Below, in pieces: positions 30,061-39,989 of a stretch of DNA of 64,000 nt (position 1 is its first letter; every line of letters begins with the position of its first letter). Source of the stretch: Streptococcus sp. SN-1. Lineage in GTDB: Bacteria; Bacillota; Bacilli; Lactobacillales; Streptococcaceae. The DNA is taken from NCBI RefSeq assembly GCF_041154385.1, contig NZ_AP028929.1:992001-1056000 (forward strand), read 5' to 3'. The translations under genes and the position numbers were made by a program. The notes under the pieces are model-generated. The model was not told the DNA's origin. It searched no databases and worked only from the letters and a program-made list of their open reading frames with translations.

Positions 30061-32176
30061 CTGGAGCTAGAAGCGACAGATTGACTTTTTCACGTTCAGT
30101 ATCAATTTTCTTAACCCAAACGGTCACTAAATCTCCAACTGACACCACTTGGCTGGGGTGTTTGATAAACTTGCGACTCATATGCGAAATGTGAATCAAG
30201 CCGTCCTCGTGAATACCGATATCAACAAAAGCACCGAAGTCAACGACATTACGCACTACTCCTTCTAGCTTTTGCCCAACCACTAAGTCTTTGATATCTA
30301 GGACATCTTGGCGAAGCACAGGTGCATCAAAGGAATCACGGAAATCTCGACCTGGTTTGAGAAGATCGGCAATGATATCTTTGAGGGTTTCTTGTCCAAG
30401 ATCCAATTCTTGAGCCATCTCTGTGATTGAAACGGATTTTAATTTTGTTTGAGCTTCTTCAGTCAAGTCCTTGATATCTAAACGCTTAAAGAGTTCTTTA
30501 ACAGCAGCGTAATTTTCTGGGTGAACTCCTGTATTATCAAGGATATTGCTACTTTCTGGTATTCGAAGGAAACCAGCTGCCTGTTCAAATGCCTTGGTAC
30601 CCAGACGAGGGACTTTCTTGATTTGGGCGCGTGAAGTGATTTTTCCTTCTTCTTCACGATACTTGACGATATTTTCAGAGATGGTTTTATTGAGTCCAGC
30701 TACGTGTGAAAGAAGAGCTGGGCTGGCCGTATTGATGTTGACACCGACTTGGTTTACCACTGTATCGACAACAAAGTCCAGACTCTCAGATAATTTCTTC
30801 TGGCTGACATCGTGCTGGTATTGACCAACGCCGATTGACTTAGGATCGATTTTGACCAATTCGGCAAGAGGATCTTGCAAACGACGGGCGATAGAAATAG
30901 CAGAGCGTTTTTCAACGGTCAAGTCTGGAAACTCCTGACGGGCAAGTTCACTGGCAGAATAGACCGAAGCACCACTTTCATTGACAATGACATAGCTGAC
31001 TTCAGGAAAATCTTTCAGAACTTCCGCCACAAAGGCTTCACTTTCACGACTGGCCGTTCCATTTCCGATGGCAATAATCTCTACACCGTATTGACCAATC
31101 AAATCTGCCAAATCTTTCCTGGCTTCTTCGATTTGACGAGCTGATGCTGGTTTGACAGGATAAACGACCTGAGTTGTCAGCATTTTCCCTGTTGCATCCA
31201 CGACAGCTAGCTTGGCACCTGTACGAAAGGCAGGGTCAAATCCAAGAACCACGCGCCCTTTCAGTGGAGCAACCAAGAGGAGATTGCGTAGGTTGTCAGA
31301 AAAGAGTTGGATAGCTCCTTCTTCTGCTTTCTCAGTTAATTCTGTCCGAATGCGTCTCTCGATAGATGGCAAGACCTTTTTCTTAACAGATTGCTGAACT
31401 ACTTCATCTATGTAGGCATTTTTTACCTTGAAACGAGCTGCAAAGAAGGCAAGAATACGGTCCGTTGCATGTTCAAAACCGACCTTCAAGACACCAAGTT
31501 TCTCCCCACGATTGAGGGCCAAGGTACGATAACCTTGCATAGTTCCAACTGTCTCTGAAAAATCATAATAAATCTGAAAAACCTGCTTTTCATCAAGACT
31601 TTCATCCTTGGCTTGAGAAGTGAGTTTAGAGTGTCTCAGCACTTCCTGATAAGTCATGGAACGCAAGGTCACATCTTCCGATAAAGCTTCAACCAAAATA
31701 TCAACTGCACCAGACAATGCTTCCTTACCAGTCGCAAATCCTTCACAGACAAACTTTTCAGCCTCTTTCTCTAAGTCGGCTACATTCTGCAAAATCAAGC
31801 GAGCAAGTGGGAAGAGTCCGGCTTCACGGGCAATGGTTGCCTTGGTCCGACGCTTTTCCTTGTATGGAAGATAGAGTTCTTCTACGTCCGCTAATTTTTC
31901 GGCAGCTAAGATAGCTTCTTCCAATTCCTTGGTCAACTTACCTTGTTCTTGAATCTTCGCCAAAACAGCTTCCTTGCGGTCATTGAGATTGGTCAGACTT
32001 TTATCCAAATCGATAATGGCCTTAATCGCCACCTCATCCAGACTACCAGTCATGTCCTTGCGATAACGCGCGATAAAGGGAATAGTCGCCCCTTCAGCAG
32101 TCAAACTTAGAACGGTATCGATTTGCTTTAACGTCACTCCCAAATCCTGGGAGATTTTTTCATATTTTTTATCCAT
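30047..32176 (-). CDS. tex: Tex family S1 RNA-binding protein
   Basis: A 709-residue protein: N-terminal helical domain, YqgF/RNase H-like domain (about 320-450, [19 protein letters not shown]), helix-hairpin-helix domain ([19 protein letters not shown]) and a C-terminal S1 domain ([22 protein letters not shown]...SLL). Tex binds nucleic acid and influences transcription/RNA turnover. Start at ATG 32176 ([13 protein letters not shown]). There is no Shine-Dalgarno; an extended -10 (TGG-TATAAT, 32191-32183) ends six bases before ATG, which predicts a leaderless message. Confidence 0.95.
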   Translation of the reverse strand: MDKKYEKISQDLGVTLKQIDTVLSLTAEGATIPFIARYRKDMTGSLDEVAIKAIIDLDKSLTNLNDRKEAVLAKIQEQGKLTKELEEAILAAEKLADVEELYLPYKEKRRTKATIAREAGLFPLARLILQNVADLEKEAEKFVCEGFATGKEALSGAVDILVEALSEDVTLRSMTYQEVLRHSKLTSQAKDESLDEKQVFQIYYDFSETVGTMQGYRTLALNRGEKLGVLKVGFEHATDRILAFFAARFKVKNAYIDEVVQQSVKKKVLPSIERRIRTELTEKAEEGAIQLFSDNLRNLLLVAPLKGRVVLGFDPAFRTGAKLAVVDATGKMLTTQVVYPVKPASARQIEEARKDLADLIGQYGVEIIAIGNGTASRESEAFVAEVLKDFPEVSYVIVNESGASVYSASELARQEFPDLTVEKRSAISIARRLQDPLAELVKIDPKSIGVGQYQHDVSQKKLSESLDFVVDTVVNQVGVNINTASPALLSHVAGLNKTISENIVKYREEEGKITSRAQIKKVPRLGTKAFEQAAGFLRIPESSNILDNTGVHPENYAAVKELFKRLDIKDLTEEAQTKLKSVSITEMAQELDLGQETLKDIIADLLKPGRDFRDSFDAPVLRQDVLDIKDLVVGQKLEGVVRNVVDFGAFVDIGIHEDGLIHISHMSRKFIKHPSQVVSVGDLVTVWVKKIDTEREKVNLSLLAPDESD

Positions 32177-32182
32177 GAATCT

Positions 32183-32191
32183 ATTATACCA
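32183..32191 (-). promoter_or_regulatory. Extended -10 promoter of tex, predicted leaderless
   Basis: TGG-TATAAT on the minus strand, then six bases, then ATG 32176. A TTGAAT-like -35 (32209-32204) is 15 bp upstream. Confidence 0.6.
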
Positions 32192-32404
32192 CAAGCTAAT
32201 ATTATTCAAATTATCTCTTACAATTTTAAAACATAAGTTGGGAAATAAATTTACTTCATTTCAATATTCTATTCATTGAGAAGGTTGCAATTTAATTCTA
32301 ATAGTTTACAAAAGAATCTATGAGTAATTTCACTGTTTTTATTTTTTACAAAACGCTTTATAAAGCTATTTGTTGAAGTTAACGAATCAATTTTCAGAGC
32401 AAAT

Positions 32405-32429
32405 AAAAAATCGCAAGCCTAAGCCTGCG
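32405..32429 (-). terminator. Second terminator downstream of the small RNA gene
   Basis: A 7-bp stem with one G-T wobble (32412-32418 with 32423-32429) and six Ts on the minus strand (32410-32405). Together with the hairpin at 32467-32482 it makes tandem terminators. The stretch 32210-32400 shows nothing else recognisable. Confidence 0.6.
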
Positions 32430-32459
32430 GTGGGGATAATCTTTTTTGAAATTTTTAAA

Positions 32460-32585
32460 CAAAAAAGGAGCATTTAAGCTCCCTCCTTTGAAATAACGGA
32501 CACTTGGCTGGTCGGTGTACCCAGCATCTCAGATACCTTTTTCGAGGTGCGGCAGGAACCTTTCTGCCCTCAAATGTCTTCCGTT
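32460..32585 (-). ncRNA. Candidate small RNA gene, ~125 nt
   Basis: On the minus strand a near-consensus promoter predicts a start at about 32585. The transcript has a closing stem (TAACGGA near the 5' end with TCCGTTA), an inner GAGG(GGCAG...CTGCC)CCTC hairpin, a GCTGG...CCAGC hairpin, and then GGAGC/GCTCC (32482-32478 with 32471-32467) plus six Ts, an intrinsic terminator. No ORF with a ribosome site is inside and the next gene (tex) has its own promoter. I cannot assign an Rfam family; not tRNA, tmRNA, RNase P or SRP RNA by eye. Confidence 0.6.
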
Positions 32586-32591
32586 AACTTT

Positions 32592-32620
32592 ATTCTAGCA
32601 CTATCTACTTTTTTTGTCAA
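32592..32620 (-). promoter_or_regulatory. Strong promoter of the small RNA
   Basis: Minus strand TTGACA (32620-32615), 17-bp spacer ending TGC, TAGAAT (32597-32592): consensus -35, one-mismatch -10 with TGn extension. It lies between the RNA and the IS30-like transposase start. Confidence 0.75.
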
Positions 32621-32646
32621 GCTTTCTCAATCTACCAGACTTAATT

Positions 32647-33813
32647 ATGACAAAACATAAACACCTTACCCTTTCAGACCGTAATGATATCCAATTAGGC
32701 TTAGAGCGAGGTGAAACCTTCAAAGCTATCGGACAATCCATTCTAAAAGACCCGACCACTGTTTCCAAAGAAGTCAAACGAAACAGACAAGTCCGAGAGT
32801 CTACATGCGATAAGCTTCCTTGCCCTCTACTCAACAAAGCTCCCTTTGTCTGTAATGGATGCCCTAAAAGAAGACAGAATTGTGGCTATAAAAAGATCTT
32901 CTACCTCGCTAAACAAGCTCAAAAACAATAAGAACAAACTCTTGTCGAAGCTCGTGAAGGAACTCCCCTCAATTCCAAGACCTTCTGGGACATGGACAAA
33001 ATCATTTCTGATGGTGTTAAAAAGGGACAACACATCTATCATATCCTCAAAACTCACAATCTTGATGTCAGCTCCTCAACTGTCTATCGACACATCCGAA
33101 AAGGATACCTATCTATCGCTCCTATTGACCTAGCCAGAGCCGTTAAATTCAAAGAAAGACGGAAAAGTAAGCTACCTTCCATTCCTAAAGAATCTAAAAA
33201 AGGACGTTCCTATGAGGATTTCCTAAATTATTTGGCTCTTAAGCAACTGAATTCTTGGCTGGAAATGGACACCGTTATGGGCAGGATGGGAGGTAAAGTC
33301 CTACTCACCTTCAATCTCTCTTTCTGTAACTTTATCTTCGCTAGACTACTGGATAATAAAACCGCCCTTGAGGTTACCAAACATCTCTATGATATCAAGA
33401 ACACTCTTCACCAAGCGGATAAAGATTTCTTTCAACTCTTTCCTGTCATCCTGACTGATAATGGTGGAGAGTTTGCCAGGGTCGATGACATCGAAATGGA
33501 TGTTCGAGGAGAGAGTAAACTCTTCTTTTGTGATCCTAATCGCTCTGACCAGAAAGGGAGAATTGAGAAAAATCACACGCTGATTCGCGACATTCTACCA
33601 AAGGGAACTTCTTTTGACAACTTAACTCAGGAAGACATCAATCTAGTTTGTTCGCATGTCAACAGCGTCAAACGTGCTGCTTTGAATGGAAAGTCAGCCT
33701 ATGAACTCTTTGCCTTTACCTATGGAGAAGAAATTCCTAAACTTCTCGGCATTTCTAAAATACCTGCAGAAGACGTCTGCCAGTCGTCTACATTACTCCA
33801 ACATAAGTTCTAA
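32647..33813 (+). pseudogene. IS30-family transposase with one in-frame stop
   Basis: The frame from ATG 32647 (MTKHKHLTLSDRNDIQLGLERGETFK) is that of an IS30-family transposase: N-terminal HTH (FKAIGQSILKDPTTVSKEVKRN), a Cys-rich segment, then a DDE domain with Asp in EMDTVMG, TDNGGEFA and Glu in KGRIEKNH. A single TAA at 32929-32931 (probably from CAA) breaks it after residue 94; the rest continues in the same frame to 33813 without other damage. So it is recently inactivated, unless the stop is read through. It lies between the small RNA and a small-protein/permease operon. Confidence 0.85.
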
Positions 33814-33829
33814 AAACTAATCTTCAACC

Positions 33830-34052
33830 CCATTCAAACGTCTCACACTAACTTCCACCATAGCGGAACTTAATCTGAAACGCTTTCAGATGAGGGGATT
33901 TTGTGCGCTCTTTTTTTCGATTCATTTTGGTTACAAAAGCGATGAAATCAAGCATGATTAAAACCAGTGGAACTTACCCTGACACGGATTTCCACTGGTT
34001 TTTAGAATTTTTATCAGACTAACTTCCACTTGGATTAGCGGTGGAACTTAGT
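33830..34052. repeat. Cluster of inverted repeats downstream of the IS30 element
   Basis: This gene-free stretch holds a perfect 8-bp ATCTGAAA/TTTCAGAT stem (with T-rich tail), CCAGTGGA/TCCACTGG, and an imperfect palindrome ACTAACTTCCAC (34018-34029) with GTGGAACTTAGT (34041-34052). A related CTAACTTCCACCATAGCGGAAC lies near 33848. They look like IS ends or terminators; the IS border could not be fixed. Confidence 0.4.
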
Positions 34053-34137
34053 TTGGGAATTTACCATCAGGATATATCAAGCTCTATTATTCGTTAGATA
34101 CTCAATTTTAACTTTTCCCTTTTCCTCAAAATAATAG

Positions 34138-34143
34138 TATAAT
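34138..34143 (+). promoter_or_regulatory. -10 box upstream of the small-protein/permease operon
   Basis: Consensus TATAAT; no good -35. A GAGGT ribosome site precedes ATG 34174. Confidence 0.4.
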
Positions 34144-34173
34144 AGAGGTAGAATTTAGAATCGAGGTACACAT

Positions 34174-34305
34174 ATGGCTGTAAAATTTACAAAAACGGAC
34201 GACTTGGACAAGATGTTTGAAGAGTTTGCGAAACTCCCTGATTTGAAGCAAGTTACTTTCCCTGATGACAAAGAGAAAAAAGTCAAAGCAGAAAAGAAAA
34301 ACTAG
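34174..34305 (+). CDS. 43-residue small protein (SPJ_0845-like)
   Basis: A short acidic/basic protein, starting MAVKFTKTDDLDKMFEEFAK and ending in a Lys-rich tail (EKKVKAEKKN). It resembles, from memory, the small streptococcal SPJ_0845 family of unknown function. GAGGT lies eight bases before ATG and a TATAAT box about 30 bases before. Its TAG stop is followed directly by the ATG of the DUF318 permease, so the two are very likely cotranscribed and coupled. Confidence 0.65.
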   Translation: MAVKFTKTDDLDKMFEEFAKLPDLKQVTFPDDKEKKVKAEKKN

Positions 34306-35211
34306 ATGACTGCTTTCCAACAACTCCCATCTAGTGTGCTTCAAACTGGGGCTATTTTTCTCTCTATAATTATTGAAGCCCTACCCTTTGTTCTGATTGG
34401 AAGTATTGTTTCAGGGCTGATTGAGGTTTATATCACACCTGACAAGGTTTATCATTTTCTCCCTCGAAATCGTTGGGGGAGAATCTTTTTTGGCACCTTC
34501 GTCGGGATTCTTTTTCCCTCTTGTGAATGTGGAATTGTCCCCATTATCAACCGTTTTCTGGAAAAGAAGGTTCCTAGTTACACGGCTGTTCCCTTTCTTG
34601 TAACAGCACCTGTCATCAATCCCATTGTTCTCTTTGCAACCTATTCTGCCTTTGGCAACTCCTTCCATGTCGCTCTGTTACGAGCTCTGGGTTCTATTGT
34701 TGTGGCTGTGATACTTGGGATTGTTCTAGGATTTTTCTGGCAAGAACCGATTCAAAAAGAAAATCGTTTGGCCTGTCATGAGCACGATTTTTCTCACTTG
34801 AAACCTACAAAAAAAGGTTTTCAAGTCTTTGTGCAAGCCATTGATGAATTTTTTGATACGGGACGCTATTTGGTATTCGGCTGTCTCTTTGCCTCTGTTA
34901 TACAGGTCTATGTTCCGACACGGATTCTAACCTCTATCAGTGCGACCCCTCTTTTTGCCATCCTGCTCTTGATGCTTTTGGCCTTTCTTCTTTCTCTCTG
35001 TAGTGAGGCCGATGCTTTTATCGGGGCTTCTCTTCTCTCGAGTTTCGGCTTGGCACCAGTTTTGGCCTTTCTCGTCATTGGCCCAATGCTGGATATCAAA
35101 AATATTCTCATGATGAAAAATTACTTGAAAGCACGATTTATCAGTCACTTCATAACGATTGTGACTCTTGTCGTCTTAGTGTATTCTCTCTTGATTGGAG
35201 TTATCCTATGA
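34306..35211 (+). CDS. DUF318/UPF0718 (YraQ-like) permease
   Basis: A 301-residue membrane protein with about eight helices. The family motifs are clear: FPSCECGIVPI (two cysteines, about 66-76), TAPVINPIV, and LCSEADAFIGASL in the second half. Function unproven; YraQ-type permeases are sometimes linked to metal or sulfur compound export, and this family is often paired with a TIGR03943 protein, as here. ATG directly abuts the preceding stop with no strong ribosome site; the end overlaps the next gene by four bases. Confidence 0.88.
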   Translation: MTAFQQLPSSVLQTGAIFLSIIIEALPFVLIGSIVSGLIEVYITPDKVYHFLPRNRWGRIFFGTFVGILFPSCECGIVPIINRFLEKKVPSYTAVPFLVTAPVINPIVLFATYSAFGNSFHVALLRALGSIVVAVILGIVLGFFWQEPIQKENRLACHEHDFSHLKPTKKGFQVFVQAIDEFFDTGRYLVFGCLFASVIQVYVPTRILTSISATPLFAILLLMLLAFLLSLCSEADAFIGASLLSSFGLAPVLAFLVIGPMLDIKNILMMKNYLKARFISHFITIVTLVVLVYSLLIGVIL

Positions 35212-36023
35212 TTCGATTTTTAGTTTTAGCTAGCTATTTTGAATTGACCATCTATCTCCATCTGTCGGGCAAGTTAAACCAGTACATCAACATGCACTAT
35301 TCCTATCTGGCCTATATTTCCATGGTACTTTCCTTTATTTTGGCAATTGTTCAACTGTATATCTGGATGAAGCAAGTCAAAACCCATAGTCATCTGAACA
35401 GCCGATTGGCGAAGGTTACTAGTGTTGCTCTTCTGGCCATTCCTATTGTCGTCGGTTTAACTTTTCCAACTGTTAGCTTGGATTCTCAGACCGTTTCTGC
35501 CAAAGGCTATCACTTCCCCCTATCGGAAGGAACGGATCAAGCCATTCAGACAAGTGAAGGGACGACAAGCCAATATTTGAAACCAGATACCAGTTCTTAT
35601 TTTTCAAAATCAGCCTATGAAAAGGAAATGCGAACGGCAGCGGATAAATATTTGTCCCAAGATAGCATTCAGATCACTAATGAAAACTATATGGAAGTCA
35701 TGGAGGCTATCTACGACTATCCAGATGAATTTGAGGGCAAGACAGTCCAGTTCACAGGCTTTGTCTATAATGACCCCAGTCATGCTAATAGCCAATTTTT
35801 ATTCCGCTTCGGCATTATTCACTGTATCGCAGATTCAGGTGTCTATGGATTGCTGACCAAGGGAAATACCCGTCAGTATGAGAACAACACCTGGATAACA
35901 GCCAAAGGAAAACTAGTCAATCATTACCATAAAGAACTCAAACAAAATCTCCCAACCTTGGAAATCGACAGCTTTACCAAAGTCGATAAACCAGAAAATC
36001 CCTATGTGTATCGAGTGTTTTAA
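35208..36023 (+). CDS. TIGR03943 family partner of the DUF318 permease
   Basis: A 271-residue protein with two or three N-terminal membrane helices (about 1-20, 28-50, 65-85), then a long extracellular part rich in charged residues. The C-terminal domain (GKTVQFTGFVYND...FGIIHCIADSGVYGL) is the TIGR03943/DUF1980-like beta domain. It begins in an ATGA overlap with the permease and is the last gene of this three-gene operon. Function unknown. Confidence 0.85.
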   Translation: MIRFLVLASYFELTIYLHLSGKLNQYINMHYSYLAYISMVLSFILAIVQLYIWMKQVKTHSHLNSRLAKVTSVALLAIPIVVGLTFPTVSLDSQTVSAKGYHFPLSEGTDQAIQTSEGTTSQYLKPDTSSYFSKSAYEKEMRTAADKYLSQDSIQITNENYMEVMEAIYDYPDEFEGKTVQFTGFVYNDPSHANSQFLFRFGIIHCIADSGVYGLLTKGNTRQYENNTWITAKGKLVNHYHKELKQNLPTLEIDSFTKVDKPENPYVYRVF

Positions 36024-36052
36024 AAAGCAAACCAAATTCATAAAAAACTCTA

Positions 36053-36069
36053 AGCAGGCAGAGCCTGCT
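36053..36069 (+). terminator. Hairpin after the TIGR03943 gene
   Basis: Perfect 7-bp GC-rich stem (36053-36059 with 36063-36069), 3-base loop. No strong T tract; may be a terminator or part of the IS110 end region that follows (36070-36271, no gene seen). Confidence 0.45.
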
Positions 36070-36271
36070 AACTCATGACAGAAAAAGAAGTTTATCTTAT
36101 AATGAAGATGAACAATACCAATCCATAGTGTTTAATAGGGCTTTTCCTAGCCTCTACAAAAAACTGGATGAACAAGAGTCGTGAAATAACTCTAATATGT
36201 CTTGAGCATGAAAATATCTTACTAGTAGCCTCTTGTTCTATTATTCAAATAGTTAACAGGAGGTTTTTATA

Positions 36272-36436
36272 ATGGAAGTTATGATTGAAACGTGTTGTGG
36301 AATTGATGTCCACCAAAAGTCTATCGTTTGTTGTATCCTAGATGGTCCACTAGATAGCAATAAGCCAAAGAAAATTCAGAAGAAATTTGAGACAACTACT
36401 GTAGCTCTTCACAATGCCTTAGATTGGATGGTATAG
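36272..36436 (+). pseudogene. IS110-family transposase, N-terminal fragment
   Basis: ATG 36272 follows AGGAGG. The 54 codons begin with the IS110 N-terminus (CCGIDVHQKSIVCCILDG, with the first catalytic Asp of the DEDD/RuvC-like domain) and run only to ALDWMV. The frame then meets the left flank of an IS630-like element, whose promoter region starts at about 36433, and the rest of the IS110 gene is not found downstream. Confidence 0.8.
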
Positions 36437-36472
36437 TTGCTTAGTTTAAAATAAGCATCTTATAATAAAGCT

Positions 36473-37415
36473 ATGGCATATAGTAGAGATTTTAAACAAG
36501 GAGCATTAGATTACATCAAAGAAGGACACAGCCATGTCGAGGCAGCTAAAATTTTTGATGTTGGCGTCAGAACTCTCTTCACGTGGGAAAAGAAAGACTT
36601 GAACAAGGATACTTAGAGCGGAAAAAGCGAGTCGTCAAAAAGCGAAAGATTCCTTTAGAGGAATTGAAAGCCTTTGTAGAGGCTCATCTAGACGCTTTTT
36701 TACGGGAAATTGCGGTACATTTTGATTGTGCTGTTCCTTCAGTATGGACAGCTTTAAAGCAAATTCATATCACTTTAAAAAAAAGACGACTAGCTTTAAG
36801 GAACAAGATTCTGAGAAAGTCGCTGAATTTCTTGATATTTTGGATAACCTAAAAGATTTATCAATCGTATATATTGACGAAACGGGAATCGATCGCTACT
36901 TCTATCGTCCTTATGCACGGGCTCCTAGAGGGGAGAAAGTCTATGAAAAGATTAGCAGACGGCATTTTGAGCGAACTTCAATTGTTGCAGGACAAGTAGA
37001 TAGAGAGTTTATAGCTCCCATGATTTACAAGGAAAGTATGATGAGCGACTTCTTTGTGGAGTGGTTCAAAACGCAACTCCTGCCTGCTTTGAAGACACTT
37101 CATGTCATTGTTATGGACAATGCTAGTTTTCATCCCAAGAACATCTTGGATAAACTGTGCATCCAAGATAGACACTTTTTCTTACCTCTACCACCTCATT
37201 CACCAGATTTGAATTCTATTAAGCAAGTTTGAGATATTTTGAAGAAGAAAGTGACTGATTTATTAAGGAAAGTTCCAAATATTTTTGAATGTTTGGGCGC
37301 TTTTTTTAAACTAAATGACAATAATACGAGGGATTTGATGATTTTTCTTGACGATAGAAGACTTAGAGTTCATCATTTTAGAGCATATATTTATAATGAA
37401 TTGAATCTAGAATAG
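36473..37415 (+). pseudogene. IS630-family transposase, frameshifted and interrupted
   Basis: ATG 36473 starts an IS630 transposase (MAYSRDFKQGALDYIKEGHS, HTH domain). A frameshift near 36585-36600 moves it to another frame (LEQGYLERKKRVV...). A second shift at the A-run 36777-36784 resembles the programmed frameshift of IS630 elements and leads to the DDE part (YIDETGID, VMDNASFHP, LPPHSPDLNSIK). A TGA at 37230-37232 then replaces what looks like Trp, and the catalytic Glu position reads Lys. After the stop the frame stays open to 37415. The element is dead. Confidence 0.85.
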
Positions 37416-37515
37416 TACACAACTAATTCTAAAACCTGTATAGAAATTAATTTGAATTCACTAATCTTTTTGTTCGTATCCTATTTCAATTCACTAACTC
37501 AATTCCATAATAAAA

Positions 37516-37556
37516 CACCTCAAAAGTTAGATTTTCTAGCTCTAACTTTTGAGGTG
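37516..37556. terminator. 16-bp perfect hairpin (bidirectional terminator)
   Basis: Perfect 16-bp arms (37516-37531 with 37541-37556) with a 9-base loop, between the IS630 remnant and the end of the DUF896 gene. Serves the glyQ-glyS-DUF896 operon on the minus strand (A-rich sequence at 37510-37515 gives Ts there). Confidence 0.75.
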
Positions 37557-37624
37557 CAGCTCATTTATGTATGATAGTCTTTTGGTTATTATTTATCTAT
37601 CCTTATTAAAAGAAAGAATATTTA

Positions 37625-37882
37625 TTATGAATTTGGGTCATCAAGACTACGGCCATGTAACCCTTTTTCACGTTGGACTTGACGTAGTTTCTCTGGTGTA
37701 ACATCGTTTCCTTCTTCGTCCACAATTTTAATTCCTTCGATGTGGTGACGAACAGTGCGACGATAACCTTCGATGTACTCCTCACGTAGTTTGGCTTGTT
37801 CTACTTTTTCTTCTGGGGTCAAGCCTTCTTCTTTTTTCTTTTTAGCGAGCTCGTTGATACGAGCAATTTTTTTCGGATCCAT
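37625..37882 (-). CDS. DUF896 protein (YnzC/YneF-type)
   Basis: An 85-residue charged helical protein: [28 protein letters not shown] then [24 protein letters not shown], the DUF896 pattern of a helix hairpin. Function unknown (a B. subtilis relative is SOS-regulated). AAAGGAG before ATG. It follows glyS by 41 bases in the same direction, as is usual in streptococci. Confidence 0.9.
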   Translation of the reverse strand: MDPKKIARINELAKKKKEEGLTPEEKVEQAKLREEYIEGYRRTVRHHIEGIKIVDEEGNDVTPEKLRQVQREKGLHGRSLDDPNS

Positions 37883-37923
37883 TTCTTCTCCTTTGTGATA
37901 AGATAAAGTCCGTTTATCAAATT

Positions 37924-39960
37924 TTATTTAGTATTAATTTGGTTAAAACGAGCAAGCTTAGATGCTTTCTTGGTTAATTGCGACAAGATTGCCAAACGAT
38001 TTTGACGAACTGCCTCGTCTTCAGCCATAACCATGGTATTTTCAAAGAAGGCATCAATGACTGGGCTAAGAGCAAAGAGTTGTTTCAATTGTTGACTTGC
38101 AGTACCTGATAAAACAAGCGACTCTACAGCTTCTGCCAAAGCTTTCTCTTCTTCATTCTCAAAAAGTGCTGAATCAACTGCAACAACTCCTTCTGCCTTC
38201 TCAGCCAAGTTAAAGGCACGAGAAAGTGATTCGACAGATGGTTTGAAGTCTTCTTCCTTGCTTGCTTCTACGAGAGCACTTGATGCTTCCAGCATCTCTG
38301 CTACAACAAAGTTTGATCCTGCAAGAACTGCTTCCTTGATATCTTTTGGAGTAGAGCCCATCATCTTATCAACACGAGCCTTGATAAAGTCCATAACCTC
38401 TGCTTTATTTTCATAAGTCAAGCTGTCAAATGTTAAAGCATAAAGGCTATCAATCAGCTCATCCATAGCAATGTGCCAACCAAAGGCATCCAAGATACGA
38501 ACTACACCTTGAGTTGCACGACGAAGGGCATAAGGGTCATTAGAACCTGATGGAATCAAACCTACTGAGAAGAAACTCAAAATAGTGTCCAATTTGTCTG
38601 CAATGGCAAGCACTGCGCCGACTTTGCTCTTTGGAAGTTCTCCTTCAGCTGATGTAGGCATGTAGTGTTCACGAATAGCAGCTGCCACCGCTGGAGTTTC
38701 ACCAGCAAGAAGGGCATATTTTTCACCCATAATTCCTTGGAGCTCGTCAAATTCACCAACCATACCTGTCAACAAGTCAAACTTGTAAATAGCAGCTGCA
38801 CGGGCTAGGTCAATCGTTTCATCAGCTGACAAACCTGCTTTTTCTGCCAAGAGAATAGCAATCTGACCCGTACGAATCATGTGTTCACGAAGGGAACCGA
38901 TTTTCTCATGGAAGGTCACATTGTTTAATTTCTCAACAAGGTCAGAAATAACTAATTTTTGGTCTTCACGCCAGAAGAATTCACCGTCTTCTAAGCGAGC
39001 GACCAAGACTTTTTCATTACCTTTGATGACATTTTCCAAATGCTCTGCGTTTCCGTTACGGACAGAAATGAAGTTTGGCAAGAGATTTCCATCTTGATCA
39101 CGAACAACAAAGTAACGTTGGTGTTCTTTCATCGAAGTCACCAAGACTTCTTCCGGAACTTCAAGGTATTTGGCATCAAAGCTTCCCATAAAGGCAGTTG
39201 GGTATTCAACCAAGTTCAAGACTTCATTCAGTAAATCCGCATCAATTTCGATACGTACACCATGTTTTGCCTCAATTTCCTTGATTTGGTTAACAATCAT
39301 TTGCTCACGTTCACGTGGATCTGCGATTACAAACTGCTTACGAAGATCTTCTTCATAGCTCAATGCTGACTGAATCTTGGTTTCTTGTCCTAAGAAACGA
39401 TGGCCACGGCTCACACGCCCTCCCTTAATATCAAGGAAATCCAAATCAAACTCTTCTTCATCTAAAAGAACAGTTAAAGTGTGAACAGGACGAATGTATT
39501 CAAAGCTATTTCCAGCCCAGTGCATGCTGACAGGGAAAGTCAGTGACTTCAAGACATCCACAACACCAGGAACAATGGCTTCAACTGCTTGACCCACTTC
39601 TTCCTTGGTAACATAGACATATTCTTCACCCTTGATTTCACGGAATTCAATATCTTCAACTGTCAAGCCTTTCCCACGGACAAATCCTTGAGCTGCTTTG
39701 GTGAAGTTTCCATCACTATCCAAGGCAATTTTCTTTGCTGGTCCCTTGAAATCTTCTGTCAAATCAGACTGTTTGTCTGCAAGACCAGTTACACGAATAG
39801 CCAAACGACGTGGTGTTGAGAAGGTCTGAATAGCTTCAAAAGACAAGCGGTTTTCCTTGAGAAAGGCTGCCATTTTTTCACCTAGTTGTTTTTCACTTGG
39901 TGTGACAACATAGGCTGGTAATTCTTCAAGACCGAGTTCTACTAATAAGTTTTTTGTCAT
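37924..39960 (-). CDS. glyS: Glycyl-tRNA synthetase beta subunit
   Basis: Beta chain of the heterotetrameric bacterial GlyRS. The beta chain carries tRNA binding and supports aminoacylation; residues 1-678 match the normal length. Conserved N-terminus ([15 protein letters not shown]), [28 protein letters not shown], a central HD-like region, and a C-terminal anticodon-binding domain. GGAG precedes ATG 39960. It is separated from glyQ by an unusual 211-base hairpin-rich spacer. Confidence 0.97.
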   Translation of the reverse strand: MTKNLLVELGLEELPAYVVTPSEKQLGEKMAAFLKENRLSFEAIQTFSTPRRLAIRVTGLADKQSDLTEDFKGPAKKIALDSDGNFTKAAQGFVRGKGLTVEDIEFREIKGEEYVYVTKEEVGQAVEAIVPGVVDVLKSLTFPVSMHWAGNSFEYIRPVHTLTVLLDEEEFDLDFLDIKGGRVSRGHRFLGQETKIQSALSYEEDLRKQFVIADPREREQMIVNQIKEIEAKHGVRIEIDADLLNEVLNLVEYPTAFMGSFDAKYLEVPEEVLVTSMKEHQRYFVVRDQDGNLLPNFISVRNGNAEHLENVIKGNEKVLVARLEDGEFFWREDQKLVISDLVEKLNNVTFHEKIGSLREHMIRTGQIAILLAEKAGLSADETIDLARAAAIYKFDLLTGMVGEFDELQGIMGEKYALLAGETPAVAAAIREHYMPTSAEGELPKSKVGAVLAIADKLDTILSFFSVGLIPSGSNDPYALRRATQGVVRILDAFGWHIAMDELIDSLYALTFDSLTYENKAEVMDFIKARVDKMMGSTPKDIKEAVLAGSNFVVAEMLEASSALVEASKEEDFKPSVESLSRAFNLAEKAEGVVAVDSALFENEEEKALAEAVESLVLSGTASQQLKQLFALSPVIDAFFENTMVMAEDEAVRQNRLAILSQLTKKASKLARFNQINTK

Positions 39961-39989
39961 GTTTTTTCTCCGAAAATTATCTTTTTATT

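Noticed and set aside
32405..32585. tmRNA, RNase P RNA, SRP RNA or T-box identity for the small RNA
   Set aside because: None of their conserved core sequences is present.
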